From Marinimicrococcus sp033875255 (GTDB taxonomy: Bacteria > Pseudomonadota > Alphaproteobacteria > Geminicoccales > Geminicoccaceae), in assembly GCA_033875255.1 (NCBI GenBank), contig JAWZSN010000017.1, positions 62,001 to 126,000 on the forward strand: a stretch of 64,000 bases of DNA. The letters run 5' to 3'. Under the pieces are notes generated by a model that did not search any database, was not told the origin of the DNA, and worked only from the letters and a program-made list of their open reading frames with translations. Both the position numbers and the translations under genes were made by a program. Positions 1 to 8,472 of this stretch are shown piece by piece; positions within the stretch are counted from its first letter, which is position 1, and every line of letters begins with the position of its first letter.

Positions 1-922
1 TGACGTTCTCCTCCACCAGCCGGACCTCCTCGATCTGCACCTCGAAACGCTCGCGACAGGCCGCGATGACCTCCTCGACCAGCACTTCCGGCGCCGAGGC
101 GCCGGCGCTGAGGCCGAGCCGGCGGACACCCGCGAGGCTGTCCCAATCGACATCGCCGGCGTGCTGGATGAGCTCGGCGCGCGGGCAGCCGCTGTTGAAC
201 GCCACCTCCACCAGCCGCATCGAGTTCGACGAGTTCGGCGCGCCCACGATCAGCACCAGATCCGCACCCGGGGCGATGGCCGCCACCGCCTGCTGGCGGT
301 TGGTGGTAGCGTAGCAGATATCCTCGTTGCGCGGACCCGCGAGAGCGGGAAAGCGGCGCTTGAGGACCGTCACGATCGCGGCCGTGTCGCTCACCGAGAG
401 CGTCGTCTGGGTAGAGAAGGCAACCATGGCAGGGTTGGCCGGCTCGACGCGCTCGGCATCCGCCACGGTCTCGATCAGGAGCACCGAGCCCTCTTCCACC
501 TGGCCCATCGTGCCGATCACCTCGGGATGTCCGGCATGGCCGATCAGCAGCACCGTGCGGCCGTCCTTGTGATGCCGCTCCACCTCGCGGTGGACCTTGG
601 AAACCAGCGGGCAGGTGGCGTCGGCGAACAGCAGCCGCCTGCGGCGCGCCTCGCCCGGGACGCTCTTGGGCACCCCGTGCGCCGAGAACACGACGATCCC
701 GTCGTCGGGGACCTCGTCGAGCTCGTCGACGAACACCGCGCCCATCTCGCGCAACTCCTCGACCACGTGGCGATTATGGACGATCTCGTGACGGACATAG
801 ACGGGCGGGCCGTTCTGGCGCAGCGCCTCCTTGACGATGCCGATGGCGCGGTCCACCCCGGCGCAGAACCCGCGGGGGCTGGCGAGGAGGACGGTGAGCG
901 GTGGCTTCAGGGCGTCGGTCAT
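1..922 (-). CDS. ispH: 4-hydroxy-3-methylbut-2-enyl diphosphate reductase, C-terminus cut by window edge
   Basis: The frame runs leftward from an ATG at 920-922 and is still open at base 1, so 307 codons are visible and the C-terminal end lies outside. IspH (LytB) is the cytoplasmic [4Fe-4S] enzyme that turns HMBPP into IPP and DMAPP, the last step of the MEP isoprenoid pathway. The three cluster cysteines are present: Cys20 in RGFCAGV, Cys104 in DATCPLV and Cys203 in DICYATTNRQ. The family's catalytic glutamate is Glu134 in GHPEVIGTMGQ, and the substrate-binding NSSNS run begins at residue 230. The gene diverges from serC across 153 bp. Identity is certain; only the end is missing. Confidence 0.95.
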   Translation of the reverse strand, partial: MTDALKPPLTVLLASPRGFCAGVDRAIGIVKEALRQNGPPVYVRHEIVHNRHVVEELREMGAVFVDELDEVPDDGIVVFSAHGVPKSVPGEARRRRLLFADATCPLVSKVHREVERHHKDGRTVLLIGHAGHPEVIGTMGQVEEGSVLLIETVADAERVEPANPAMVAFSTQTTLSVSDTAAIVTVLKRRFPALAGPRNEDICYATTNRQQAVAAIAPGADLVLIVGAPNSSNSMRLVEVAFNSGCPRAELIQHAGDVDWDSLAGVRRLGLSAGASAPEVLVEEVIAACRERFEVQIEEVRLVEENV

Positions 923-1000
923 GGCTGGGTGCGCTTATCACAGCCGCGCGCCGGAGGCGAGCCGGCCTTGCGCCGCAGCCCTTCTGCGACAAGCCCGATG

Positions 1001-1073
1001 TTGCGGCGCAGCAAAAGCGCCGCTAGCGTTCGCCGCCCGACCTTCGGGCCTCCCACCTTTTCTTGAGGTGCCA
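1001..1073 (+). promoter_or_regulatory. serC-type leader RNA with sequestered ribosome binding site
   Basis: Three hairpins are stacked before serC. The first has a 7-bp perfect stem (1003-1009 with 1017-1023, loop of 7). The second has a 6-bp stem with a 3-base loop (1035-1040 with 1044-1049). The third pairs CACCT (1054-1058) with AGGTG (1066-1070), which is the ribosome binding site of serC. A conserved leader, the serC motif, is known upstream of alphaproteobacterial serC-serA operons, and its last stem covers the ribosome binding site. The architecture and position fit, but I could not run a covariance model. Translational control of the operon is inferred. Confidence 0.6.
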
Positions 1074-1075
1074 GC

Positions 1076-2233
1076 ATGCATCAGCCGGCCGTCCGACCCC
1101 AGAATCCCAGCTTCGGCTCGGGTCCCACCACCAAGCGGCCCGGCTGGTCGCTGGAGGCGCTCTCGGGCGCCCTGGTCGGCCGCTCGCATCGCGCCTCCCC
1201 GGCCAAGGCGAGGATCGCCGAGGTCGGCGACCGCTCGCGCCGCCTGCTCGGGATCCCCGAGGACTACCGCATCGGCATCATGCCGGGCTCCGACACCGGC
1301 GCCTTCGAGGCGGCGATGTGGTCGATGCTGGGCGCGCGCGGCGTCGACGTGGTGAGCTTCGAGAGCTTTGGCGCCGGCTGGCTCACCGACATCACCAAGC
1401 AGCTGAAGCTCGAGGACGTGCGCGAGCTCGGCGCCGGCTATGGCGAGCTGCCCGATCTCGGCCAGGTGAGCCCCGACCGCGACGTGGTGTTCTGCTGGAA
1501 CGGCACCACCTCCGGCGTGCGGGTGCCGGACGGCGACTGGATCGCCTCCGACCGCCGCGGCCTCACCTTCTGCGATGCCACCTCGGCGGCTTTCGCCATG
1601 GAGCTGCCCTGGCACAAGCTCGATGTGGTGAGCTGGTCCTGGCAGAAGGTGCTGGGCGGCGAGGCGCAGCACGGCATGCTGGTGCTCTCGCCGCGCGCGG
1701 TGGAGCGTCTCGAGAGCTGGAAGCCCTCCTGGCCGATGCCCAAGATCTTCCGCCTCACCAAGGGCGGCAAACTGATCGAGGGGATCTTCGCGGCCGATAC
1801 CATCAACACCCCCTCGATGATCGCGGTCGAGGATGCGCTGGACGGGCTGCGCTGGGCGGAAGCCGTGGGCGGCCTGCGGGCGCTCATCGAGCGCGCCAAT
1901 CGCAACCTTGCGGTCCTCGAGGACTGGGTCGAGCACAGCTCCTGGGCGGCGTTCCTCGCGAGCGATCCGAGTATCCGCTCGAACACGTCGGTGTGCCTGT
2001 CGATCACCGACGCGGCCTTCACCGCGCTCGAGCCCAAGGCGCAGCAGGCATTCATCAAGGACATGACGAAGCTGCTCGCCGAGGAGAAGGTCGCCTACGA
2101 CATCGCCGGCTACCGGGATGCCCCGGCCGGCCTGCGGATCTGGTGCGGCGCGACGGTCGAGGCACGCGACCTCGAGGCCTTGTGCCCCTGGCTCGACTGG
2201 GCCTTCGCCGCCACCCGTGACAAGCTCGCCTGA
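1076..2233 (+). CDS. serC: Phosphoserine aminotransferase (alphaproteobacterial type)
   Basis: SerC transfers an amino group from glutamate to 3-phosphohydroxypyruvate, giving phosphoserine in cytoplasmic serine synthesis; the family also acts in pyridoxal phosphate synthesis in some bacteria. The protein has 385 residues, as expected for the long alphaproteobacterial form. The PLP lysine is Lys191 in SWSWQKVLGGEAQHG, and the N-terminal part carries the PGSDTGAFE cofactor-binding segment. The ATG at 1076 follows a TGAGGTG ribosome binding site by 5 bases. Only 17 bp separate the stop from serA, so serC and serA form an operon that makes consecutive serine-pathway enzymes. Confidence 0.96.
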   Translation: MHQPAVRPQNPSFGSGPTTKRPGWSLEALSGALVGRSHRASPAKARIAEVGDRSRRLLGIPEDYRIGIMPGSDTGAFEAAMWSMLGARGVDVVSFESFGAGWLTDITKQLKLEDVRELGAGYGELPDLGQVSPDRDVVFCWNGTTSGVRVPDGDWIASDRRGLTFCDATSAAFAMELPWHKLDVVSWSWQKVLGGEAQHGMLVLSPRAVERLESWKPSWPMPKIFRLTKGGKLIEGIFAADTINTPSMIAVEDALDGLRWAEAVGGLRALIERANRNLAVLEDWVEHSSWAAFLASDPSIRSNTSVCLSITDAAFTALEPKAQQAFIKDMTKLLAEEKVAYDIAGYRDAPAGLRIWCGATVEARDLEALCPWLDWAFAATRDKLA

Positions 2234-2250
2234 CCAGGAAACCTGACGAA

Positions 2251-3828
2251 ATGCCCAAGGTACTCATCGCCGACAAGCTCAGCCCCGCCGCCGTGCGGAT
2301 CTTCGAGGAGCGCGGCCTCGAGGTGGACGTGAAGCCGGGCCTCTCGAGGGACGAGCTGGTCGGCATCATCGGCGACTATGACGGTCTCGCAATCCGCTCG
2401 GCCACCAAGGTGACGCCCGAGGTCCTGGCCGCGGCTACCCGCCTCAAGGTGGTCGGCCGTGCCGGCATCGGTGTCGACAATATCGACGTCGAGGCCGCCA
2501 CCCAGCGCGGCGTGGTGGTGATGAACACGCCCTTCGGCAACTCGGTGACCACCGCCGAGCACGCCATCTCGCTGATGCTTGCGCTGTGCCGGCAGATCCC
2601 CGCCGCCGACCGCTCGACCCGGGCCGGCAAGTGGGAGAAGAGCCGCTTCATGGGCGTCGAGCTCATGGGCAAGACGCTGGGCCTGATCGGCTGCGGCAAT
2701 ATCGGCTCGATCGTGGCCGACCGCGCCCAGGGCCTGAAGATGAAGGTGATCGCCTATGATCCCTTCCTGGGCCCGGAGCGGGCGCGCGACCTCGGCATCG
2801 AGAAGGTCGAGCTCGACGAGCTCGTGGCCCGCGCCGACATGATCTCGCTGCACACGCCGCTCACCGAGCAGACCCGCAACATCCTCTCCCGCGAGCGGCT
2901 GGAGCGGACGAGGAAGGGCGTGCGAATCGTCAACTGTGCCCGCGGCGGGCTGGTGGACGAGCAGGCGGTGGCGGATCTCGTGAGAAGCGGTCACATCGCC
3001 GGTGCCGCCTTCGACGTCTTCACCGTCGAGCCGGCGAAGGAGTCGCCGCTCTTCGAGGTGGACGACGTGGTGGTGACGCCGCATCTGGGCGCTTCCACCG
3101 ACGAGGCACAGGAGAACGTGGCGCTGCAGGTGGCCGAGCAGATCAGCGACTACCTCACCACCGGCGCCATCGTGAACGCCCTCAACATGCCCTCGGTGAG
3201 TGCCGAGGACGCGCCGCGCCTGGCCCCCTACATGGCGCTCGCCGACCAGCTGGGCTCGTTCGCCGGCCAACTCACCGAGACCGGCCTGCGCGGCGTGACC
3301 ATCACCTATGCGGGGCACGCTGCGACCCTCAACTGCAAGCCGCTCACCCAGGTGGTGCTAACCGGCCTGCTGCGGCCCCTGCTCGACAGCGTCAACATGG
3401 TGAACGCGCCGGCCATCGCCAAGCAGCGCGACATCGACGTCACCACCGTGGTCCACGAGCATATCGAGGGCTACCAGACGCTGATCTCGGTCGAGGTGCT
3501 GACCGAGCGCGGGCCGCGCACCGTCTCGGGCACGCTCTTCCAGGGCCAGGAGCCGCGGCTGGTCTCGATCCGCGGCATCCAGGTCGAGGCGCGGCTGGGC
3601 GAGCACATGCTCTACATCCGCAACCAGGACAAGCCGGGCTTCATCGGTGATCTCGGCCGCACGCTGGGCGATGCCGGGATCAACATCGCGACCTTCCATC
3701 TGGGCCGCGAGCAGGCCGGCGGCGAGGCCATCGCCCTGGTCGAGGTAGACCAGCCGATCACCGCGGAGATGCTGGCCGCGGTCTGCGCCCTGCCGCAGGT
3801 GGTCCAGGCCAAGGCGCTGCGCTTCTAG
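2251..3828 (+). CDS. serA: D-3-phosphoglycerate dehydrogenase (ASB- and ACT-domain form)
   Basis: SerA oxidises 3-phosphoglycerate with NAD to 3-phosphohydroxypyruvate, the committed step of serine synthesis and the substrate source for SerC. The 525 residues match the long form: catalytic and Rossmann domains (about 1-310), an intervening ASB domain, and a C-terminal ACT domain (about 450-525) that in relatives binds serine for feedback control. The NAD motif GCGNIG spans residues 147-152; the catalytic residues are Arg231, Glu260 and His278. The start follows AGGAAA by about 10 bases. Allosteric serine inhibition is inferred from the domains. Transcription ends at the terminator near 3861-3892. 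Confidence 0.97.
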   Translation: MPKVLIADKLSPAAVRIFEERGLEVDVKPGLSRDELVGIIGDYDGLAIRSATKVTPEVLAAATRLKVVGRAGIGVDNIDVEAATQRGVVVMNTPFGNSVTTAEHAISLMLALCRQIPAADRSTRAGKWEKSRFMGVELMGKTLGLIGCGNIGSIVADRAQGLKMKVIAYDPFLGPERARDLGIEKVELDELVARADMISLHTPLTEQTRNILSRERLERTRKGVRIVNCARGGLVDEQAVADLVRSGHIAGAAFDVFTVEPAKESPLFEVDDVVVTPHLGASTDEAQENVALQVAEQISDYLTTGAIVNALNMPSVSAEDAPRLAPYMALADQLGSFAGQLTETGLRGVTITYAGHAATLNCKPLTQVVLTGLLRPLLDSVNMVNAPAIAKQRDIDVTTVVHEHIEGYQTLISVEVLTERGPRTVSGTLFQGQEPRLVSIRGIQVEARLGEHMLYIRNQDKPGFIGDLGRTLGDAGINIATFHLGREQAGGEAIALVEVDQPITAEMLAAVCALPQVVQAKALRF

Positions 3829-3860
3829 GCAGGCGCACCAGACCCTCGCCTGACACAAGA

Positions 3861-3892
3861 AAGCCCGGGACGTCCGTGTCCCGGGCCTTTTT
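3861..3892 (+). terminator. Intrinsic terminator after serA, probably bidirectional
   Basis: A 9-bp perfect stem (3863-3871 with 3878-3886) with a 6-base loop is followed by CTTTTT at 3887-3892. On the minus strand the same hairpin is followed by TTTCTTG, so it can also end the leftward transcript of the small gene at 3917-4156. It lies between two convergent units. Confidence 0.9.
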
Positions 3893-3916
3893 GTCGTCTG
3901 GGCCTCGAGCCTGCCG

Positions 3917-4156
3917 TCACGGCCGGTGCGAGCGCTCCTTGCGGCGCTCGGGCTCGGGCCGCGCCTCCTCACCCTTCCCCGGCTGACGGGTCACCTCCTC
4001 GCCATGCGTGCGCTGGGGCTCCGAGCCGCTCGCCTTGCCGTAAGGCTCCTCGAGGGGCGCTTCCGCAAGATCGGGGTTGCCGGGCGGCACCCGCTGGCCC
4101 TTGCGCTCCGCCTCGGCCTTCTTGGGCTCCTTCTCCGGCTTTACGGGCTTGAACAT
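3917..4156 (-). CDS. Small charged hydrophilic protein of unknown function
   Basis: This 79-residue frame starts at an ATG (4154-4156) preceded by a near-ideal ribosome binding site, GGAGG, 5 bases upstream, which is the main reason to accept it. The protein is very rich in Lys, Arg, Glu, Pro and Gly, begins MFKPVKPEKEPKK, and has no hydrophobic segment, cysteine or recognisable domain, so it is probably cytoplasmic and disordered. It lies 83 bp downstream of the 2-hydroxyacid dehydrogenase gene on the same strand and may be cotranscribed with it. I do not recognise the family. Biased composition in GC-rich DNA could mimic coding sequence, but the strong binding site argues against that. Confidence 0.6.
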   Translation of the reverse strand: MFKPVKPEKEPKKAEAERKGQRVPPGNPDLAEAPLEEPYGKASGSEPQRTHGEEVTRQPGKGEEARPEPERRKERSHRP

Positions 4157-4239
4157 CGACCACCTCCTTGACGGACGGCGCTCCAGGCCATCCCCGAGGC
4201 TCAACGGCCGGGCCCGCCAGGCCGTTCCGGGCCGGATCC

Positions 4240-5223
4240 TCAGGCGGTGCGCGGCGGCCGCACGATGTTGAGCAGCCTCCGGCCCTCGGCCAGCAGATTG
4301 AGATTCTCGGCGATATGGCCACCGCGGCGGCGAAAGAGGCCGTCGGTCCAGGCCGAGCAGTGCGGCGTCATGAGGACGTTGCCCAGCTCGTGATAGGGTA
4401 GCGTGGAGGGCCGCCGGTCCGGCTCCTCGTCGCTCGGATAATGCCACCAGGTGTCGATGACGGCGCCGCCGATGCGCCGCTCGCGCAACGCCTCGAAGAG
4501 GTCCTTCTCGTCGGCCACGGCGCCGCGCGCGAGGTTGATCAGCACGGCGTCCGGCTTCATCGCGGCGAGCCTTTCTGCATCGATGAGCCCCTCGGTCTCC
4601 GGCGACAGGGCGCAGGCCAGCACCACGAAGTCTGCGCGTGCCAGCATCTCGTCCATGCGCTGCCACGGCAGCACCTCGGCGACGCCGTGGCCCGGCTCGC
4701 GCGGGCTGCGATTGCAGCCCAGAACATGCATGCCCATGGCGGCGGCACGCGTCGCGACCGCCCGGCCGATGCGCCCGAGGCCGATCACCGCCACCGTGCG
4801 GCCGGCGACCTCGCCGTGCAGCGCCGCCGGGCGGCCGAGACCGAAATCCCAGCTTCCTCCCTTAAAGCTCGAGCTCGCCTCGAGGAAGCGGTGGCTCCAC
4901 AGCAGCATCGCCATGATCGCATATTCGCCCATCGCGTCTTCGTGCCCGTAGGCGTTGCACACCCACAAGGAAGGCGGCACCGCCTCGAGATCGATCGAGT
5001 CGACGCCGGCCGCCGTGACCTGGAGAAGCTCGACGCCCGCTCCCAGCTTCATGGCGCGCCCGAAGCGGTTGGTGAGGAAGGCCCGCGCGTCGGCCAGCGC
5101 CCCGCCCAGCTCGTCCATCGAAACGTCCGCTGGCAGGACCTGCAGGTCCCAGGGGGTACGCAGCTGCGCACGCACCTGCTCCTCGTAACTGCCCGAAAGC
5201 CCGAGCATCACCGCCTTGTTCAT
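4240..5223 (-). CDS. D-isomer-specific 2-hydroxyacid dehydrogenase family protein
   Basis: The 327-residue protein belongs to the family that interconverts 2-hydroxy acids and 2-keto acids with NAD(P). The Rossmann motif GLGRIG spans residues 148-153, the substrate-binding Arg233 is in NLARGAV and the catalytic His288 is in LMTPHCSAW. The usual acidic partner segment is divergent (DTWWHYPSDEEPD, residues 257-269), so substrate cannot be assigned by homology to characterised members. It diverges from the tripartite transporter genes across 97 bp, which suggests, without proving, that it acts on an imported organic acid. The downstream 79-residue gene may be cotranscribed. Confidence 0.85.
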   Translation of the reverse strand: MNKAVMLGLSGSYEEQVRAQLRTPWDLQVLPADVSMDELGGALADARAFLTNRFGRAMKLGAGVELLQVTAAGVDSIDLEAVPPSLWVCNAYGHEDAMGEYAIMAMLLWSHRFLEASSSFKGGSWDFGLGRPAALHGEVAGRTVAVIGLGRIGRAVATRAAAMGMHVLGCNRSPREPGHGVAEVLPWQRMDEMLARADFVVLACALSPETEGLIDAERLAAMKPDAVLINLARGAVADEKDLFEALRERRIGGAVIDTWWHYPSDEEPDRRPSTLPYHELGNVLMTPHCSAWTDGLFRRRGGHIAENLNLLAEGRRLLNIVRPPRTA

Positions 5224-5238
5224 TTTTCTTCCCTGCGC

Positions 5239-5267
5239 TTGTCACCGCGAGACCCCTGCCATATTCG
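5239..5267 (+). promoter_or_regulatory. Predicted sigma-70 promoter of the tripartite transporter operon
   Basis: TTGTCA at 5239-5244 and TATTCG at 5262-5267 are separated by 17 bases and lie about 53 bp before the start codon at 5321, in the divergent spacer with the dehydrogenase gene. The call is by eye. Confidence 0.45.
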
Positions 5268-5320
5268 TCGACGGGCAGAAAGAGTGCGGCGACCGGCCGC
5301 GCCAACAAGGGGAGGCTAGC

Positions 5321-6298
5321 ATGATCCGGCGAGATGCTCTTGCCGCGGCGATTGTCTTCGGCCTGGGTCTGGCAAGCGCAGGCAGCGCCGCCCAGGCGGA
5401 ATGGCCGGAGCGGGCCGTCACCATCGTGGTCCCGGCGGGGGCCGGCGGCGGCACGGACGGGGTGGCGCGGCTGCTCACCAAGCAGCTCCAGGAGATCTTC
5501 AAGAAGCCCTTCAACGTCGTCAACAATGGCGAGGGCGGCGGTGCTGTCGGTCACAGCATGATCGCCAACGCCGAGCCGGACGGCTACACGCTGGGCCTGA
5601 TCTTCCCCTTCGCGCAGATGAAGCTGATGGGCCAGGCCGACCTGGCAGCGGACAGCTTCACGCCGATCGCCCAGGTCAATTTCGATCCGGCCGGCTTCAA
5701 CGTCCGCAGCGACGCACCCTATCCCTCGCTCAAGGAGGCGCTCGACGACATCAAGGCCAACCCTGGCAAGTACACGATCTCCTGCGGCGGCGGCTGCGGC
5801 GGCTCGTGGCATCTGCCGATGGCCGGCCTGTTCCTCGACTGGGGCATCGACGTCAACGCGGTGACCATGATCCCCTCGAAGGGGGCGGCAGCCGGGCTGC
5901 AGGAGCTGGTGGCCGGCGGCGTCGACTTCATTCCCTGCTCGCTGCCCGAGGCAGGGCCGCTGGTGCAGGCCGGCAAGGTCCGGCCGCTGGTGGTCATGAG
6001 CGAGGAGCGGATCGCCGCCTTCCCCGACGTGCCGACAGTCAAGGAGATCACCGGCGAGGTCTACGAGGGCGGCGCATGGCGCGGCGTGGCCGGCCCTGCA
6101 GGACTGCCCGAGGACATCGTCGCAAAGATGGGCGAGGCCCTCGAGCAGATCTTTGGCTCCGAGGAGTTCCAGAGCGCCATGACCAAGCGCGGCTTCGGCC
6201 TCAAGTGGCGGGACCGGGAGCAGTTCGCCGCCTTCCTCGAGGCCGAGGACGAGAGCGTTAAACGTATCATGACGGCGCTCGGCCTCGTGAAGGGCTGA
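5321..6298 (+). CDS. Tripartite tricarboxylate transporter substrate-binding protein (TctC/Bug family)
   Basis: This is the periplasmic receptor of a TTT secondary transporter for organic anions. Of 325 residues, 1-26 form a Sec signal peptide (positively charged start, hydrophobic core, cleavage likely after AAQA). The mature protein starts EWPERAVTIVVP and carries the family's GAGGGTDGVAR loop. The ATG at 5321 is chosen over an upstream in-frame codon because AAGGGGAGG lies just before it and the signal peptide then begins properly. A strong hairpin separates it from the permease genes. The ligand is unknown; the neighbouring dehydrogenase hints at a hydroxy or keto acid. Confidence 0.92.
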   Translation: MIRRDALAAAIVFGLGLASAGSAAQAEWPERAVTIVVPAGAGGGTDGVARLLTKQLQEIFKKPFNVVNNGEGGGAVGHSMIANAEPDGYTLGLIFPFAQMKLMGQADLAADSFTPIAQVNFDPAGFNVRSDAPYPSLKEALDDIKANPGKYTISCGGGCGGSWHLPMAGLFLDWGIDVNAVTMIPSKGAAAGLQELVAGGVDFIPCSLPEAGPLVQAGKVRPLVVMSEERIAAFPDVPTVKEITGEVYEGGAWRGVAGPAGLPEDIVAKMGEALEQIFGSEEFQSAMTKRGFGLKWRDREQFAAFLEAEDESVKRIMTALGLVKG

Positions 6299-6305
6299 GT
6301 TTTCA

Positions 6306-6327
6306 GGGGGCCGGGCCGCCGGCCCCC
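6306..6327 (+). promoter_or_regulatory. Intercistronic hairpin between binding-protein and permease genes
   Basis: A 9-bp perfect GC stem (6306-6314 with 6319-6327) with a 4-base loop lies 8 bp after the stop codon. It has no following T-run, so it is unlikely to be a full terminator. Such hairpins commonly protect the upstream message from 3' exonucleases, which would raise binding protein over permease; that role is inferred. Confidence 0.6.
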
Positions 6328-6356
6328 TCCTCCTCCCCGTCGACAGGAGCCGGTTC

Positions 6357-6845
6357 TTGAAGCTCAACGATGCGCTCCTGGGCCTCGTGGTAGCGTTATT
6401 GGGCGGAGCGATCGTGCTCGGCGCCCGCAGCTTTCCCCAGATGGCCCACTTCCAGTATGGCCCCGGATTCTTCCCCACCCTGCTCGGCAGCCTGCTCGTC
6501 GCGAGCGGCCTGATCATGGGGCTGCGCGGCCTGCGCACCGTCGGCCGGACGCCGCTGGTCGAGCTGGCCGCCTGGACCCGCTCGCGCCGGCATGTCGTGG
6601 ACGGCGCCGGCGTGGTGGCCGCGGTAGTGTTCTACAACCTCACCGTCCACACCCTCGGCTTCCCGATCACCGCCTTCCTCATGCTCGCCGCACTGTTCCT
6701 GCGGCTGCGCGGCCGCGTCGGCGAGGCCCTCGTGCTGGCCCTCCTGATCACGCTCGTTGCCCATCAGGCTTTCGTGGAGCTGCTGCTCGTGCCCCTGCCC
6801 TGGGGCGTGCTCGAACCGTTCTCGGGAGTGCTGACGTGGAGATGA
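6357..6845 (+). CDS. Tripartite tricarboxylate transporter small membrane subunit (TctB family)
   Basis: The 162-residue protein has about four hydrophobic segments and the usual TctB opening, in which a first helix (LNDALLGLVVALLGGAIVL) is followed by a PQM...QYGPGFFPTL loop. It is the small permease subunit that pairs with TctA. The start is a TTG at 6357 preceded by ACAGGAG. Its last bases overlap the start of the TctA gene, so the two are translationally coupled. Family membership rests on size, topology and its place between TctC and TctA genes. Confidence 0.85.
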   Translation: MKLNDALLGLVVALLGGAIVLGARSFPQMAHFQYGPGFFPTLLGSLLVASGLIMGLRGLRTVGRTPLVELAAWTRSRRHVVDGAGVVAAVVFYNLTVHTLGFPITAFLMLAALFLRLRGRVGEALVLALLITLVAHQAFVELLLVPLPWGVLEPFSGVLTWR

Positions 6846-8341
6846 TGACGGAGGCACTGTGGCTGCTGCTCCAGCCCTCGACCGTGCTGGTGATCCTGCT
6901 CTCCGGGATGTTCGGCCTGTTCGTGGGCGCCGTGCCCGGCCTCACCGCCACCATGGCGACGGCGCTCCTCGTGCCGCTCACCTTCTACATGGACCCGGTG
7001 CCGGCGATCGCCGCCATGGTGTCCGCCTCGGCCATGGCGATCTTCGCCGGCGATCTGCCCGGCGCGCTGCTGCGCATGCCCGGCACGCCCGCCTCGGCTG
7101 CCTATGTCGATCTCGCGCATCGCATGACCCGCCAGGGTCGCGCCGAGCTGGCACTGGGTGTGAGTCTCGTGGCCTCGGTGTTTGGCGGGCTGGTGGGCGC
7201 GGTGGTCCTCACCCTGGCGGCGCCCACTTTGGCCGAGTTCGCCCTGAGCTTCTCGAGCTACGAATATTTCTGGCTCGCCTGCCTCGGCCTCACCTGCGCT
7301 GCCTTCGTCTCCGGCAGGGACCCGCTGCGCGGCCTGGTGGGCCTCGTCCTGGGCCTCTTCGCTGCCACCATCGGGCTCGATCCGGTAAGCGGCGTGCCGC
7401 GCTTCACCATGGGCCAGGTCGAGCTCACCGGCGGGCTCGGCCTCGTGCCCGTCCTCATCGGCATGTTCGCGATGAGCGAGATCCTGCGCGGCGTCACCAC
7501 GCTCGAGCCGCCCGTCCACGTCCACCAAAAGCCGATCGGCAACGTGCTGCACGGCCTCGCCCCGGTACTGTGGCGCGGCCGCGGGCCGATCCTGCGCGGC
7601 AGCGCGCTGGGGACCATGGTGGGAGCCCTGCCCGGCGTCGGCGCCGACATCGCCGCCTGGATCTCCTTTGCGATCAGCCGCCGCAAGCACAAGGCCGAGG
7701 GCGACCTGCAGGAGGACGCCGCGGCCATTGGCGGTGCTACCGCCGCCAACAACGCGAGCCTGGGGGCGGCCTATGTGCCGGCCACCGTCTTTGGAATTCC
7801 GGGCGACAGCATCACCGCCATCGTCATCGGCGTGCTGTTCATGAAGGGCCTCACTCCTGGCCCCACCGTCTTTCTCTACCAGCCGCAGCTCATCTACGCG
7901 GTGTTCTTCTCGTTCTTCGTCGCCAACCTGCTGCTGCTGCCGCTGGGCCTGGCGGCGATCCGCCTGAGCCGGCAGATCCTGGCGGTGCCGCGCGAGATCC
8001 TCATGCCGGCGATCCTGCTATTCTGCATCGTCGGCGCCTTCGCCATGACCAACACCCTCTACTCGGTCTGGGTCATGCTGGGCATGGGGGTGGTCGCCTG
8101 GCTGATGGAGGAGAACGGCGTGCCGGTAGCACCCTTCGTGCTGGGCATGGTGCTCGGGCCGATGATCGAGGAGACCTTCCTCACCTCGATGATGAAGGCC
8201 GACGGCGAGCTTGCGGCCTTCTTCGCCCGCCCGCTCGCCGGCACGATCGGCGGCCTCACCCTCCTGGTCTGGGCCTCGCCCGTCATGCTCTTCCTCTGGC
8301 GCCGCCTGCGCGGCACAAGCGGGGTGCGCCACGCGAGCTGA
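6836..8341 (+). CDS. Tripartite tricarboxylate transporter large permease subunit (TctA family)
   Basis: TctA is the inner-membrane translocation subunit of TTT transporters. The 501 residues contain many transmembrane segments and the family's glycine-rich signatures GALPGVGADIAAWISF and PATVFGIPGDS. Possible starts are GTG at 6836 and ATG at 6842 or 6845, all in frame and all overlapping the TctB stop; the first is listed and the true start may be 2 or 3 codons later. With TctC and TctB the set is complete, so an active sodium- or proton-coupled organic acid uptake system is likely. No terminator is obvious after it. Confidence 0.93.
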   Translation: MEMMTEALWLLLQPSTVLVILLSGMFGLFVGAVPGLTATMATALLVPLTFYMDPVPAIAAMVSASAMAIFAGDLPGALLRMPGTPASAAYVDLAHRMTRQGRAELALGVSLVASVFGGLVGAVVLTLAAPTLAEFALSFSSYEYFWLACLGLTCAAFVSGRDPLRGLVGLVLGLFAATIGLDPVSGVPRFTMGQVELTGGLGLVPVLIGMFAMSEILRGVTTLEPPVHVHQKPIGNVLHGLAPVLWRGRGPILRGSALGTMVGALPGVGADIAAWISFAISRRKHKAEGDLQEDAAAIGGATAANNASLGAAYVPATVFGIPGDSITAIVIGVLFMKGLTPGPTVFLYQPQLIYAVFFSFFVANLLLLPLGLAAIRLSRQILAVPREILMPAILLFCIVGAFAMTNTLYSVWVMLGMGVVAWLMEENGVPVAPFVLGMVLGPMIEETFLTSMMKADGELAAFFARPLAGTIGGLTLLVWASPVMLFLWRRLRGTSGVRHAS

Positions 8342-8472
8342 CTTTCAAGGTCGCGCATGGCCGCTCGCTGGTCCTTGCCACGGGGCGAGCCACCCGGGTC
8401 CAGCCAACGCGTGATTCCAACGGACCGCGAACGGCTCTAGCTTGCGCGACAGCGTAAGCGACGGGACGGACG

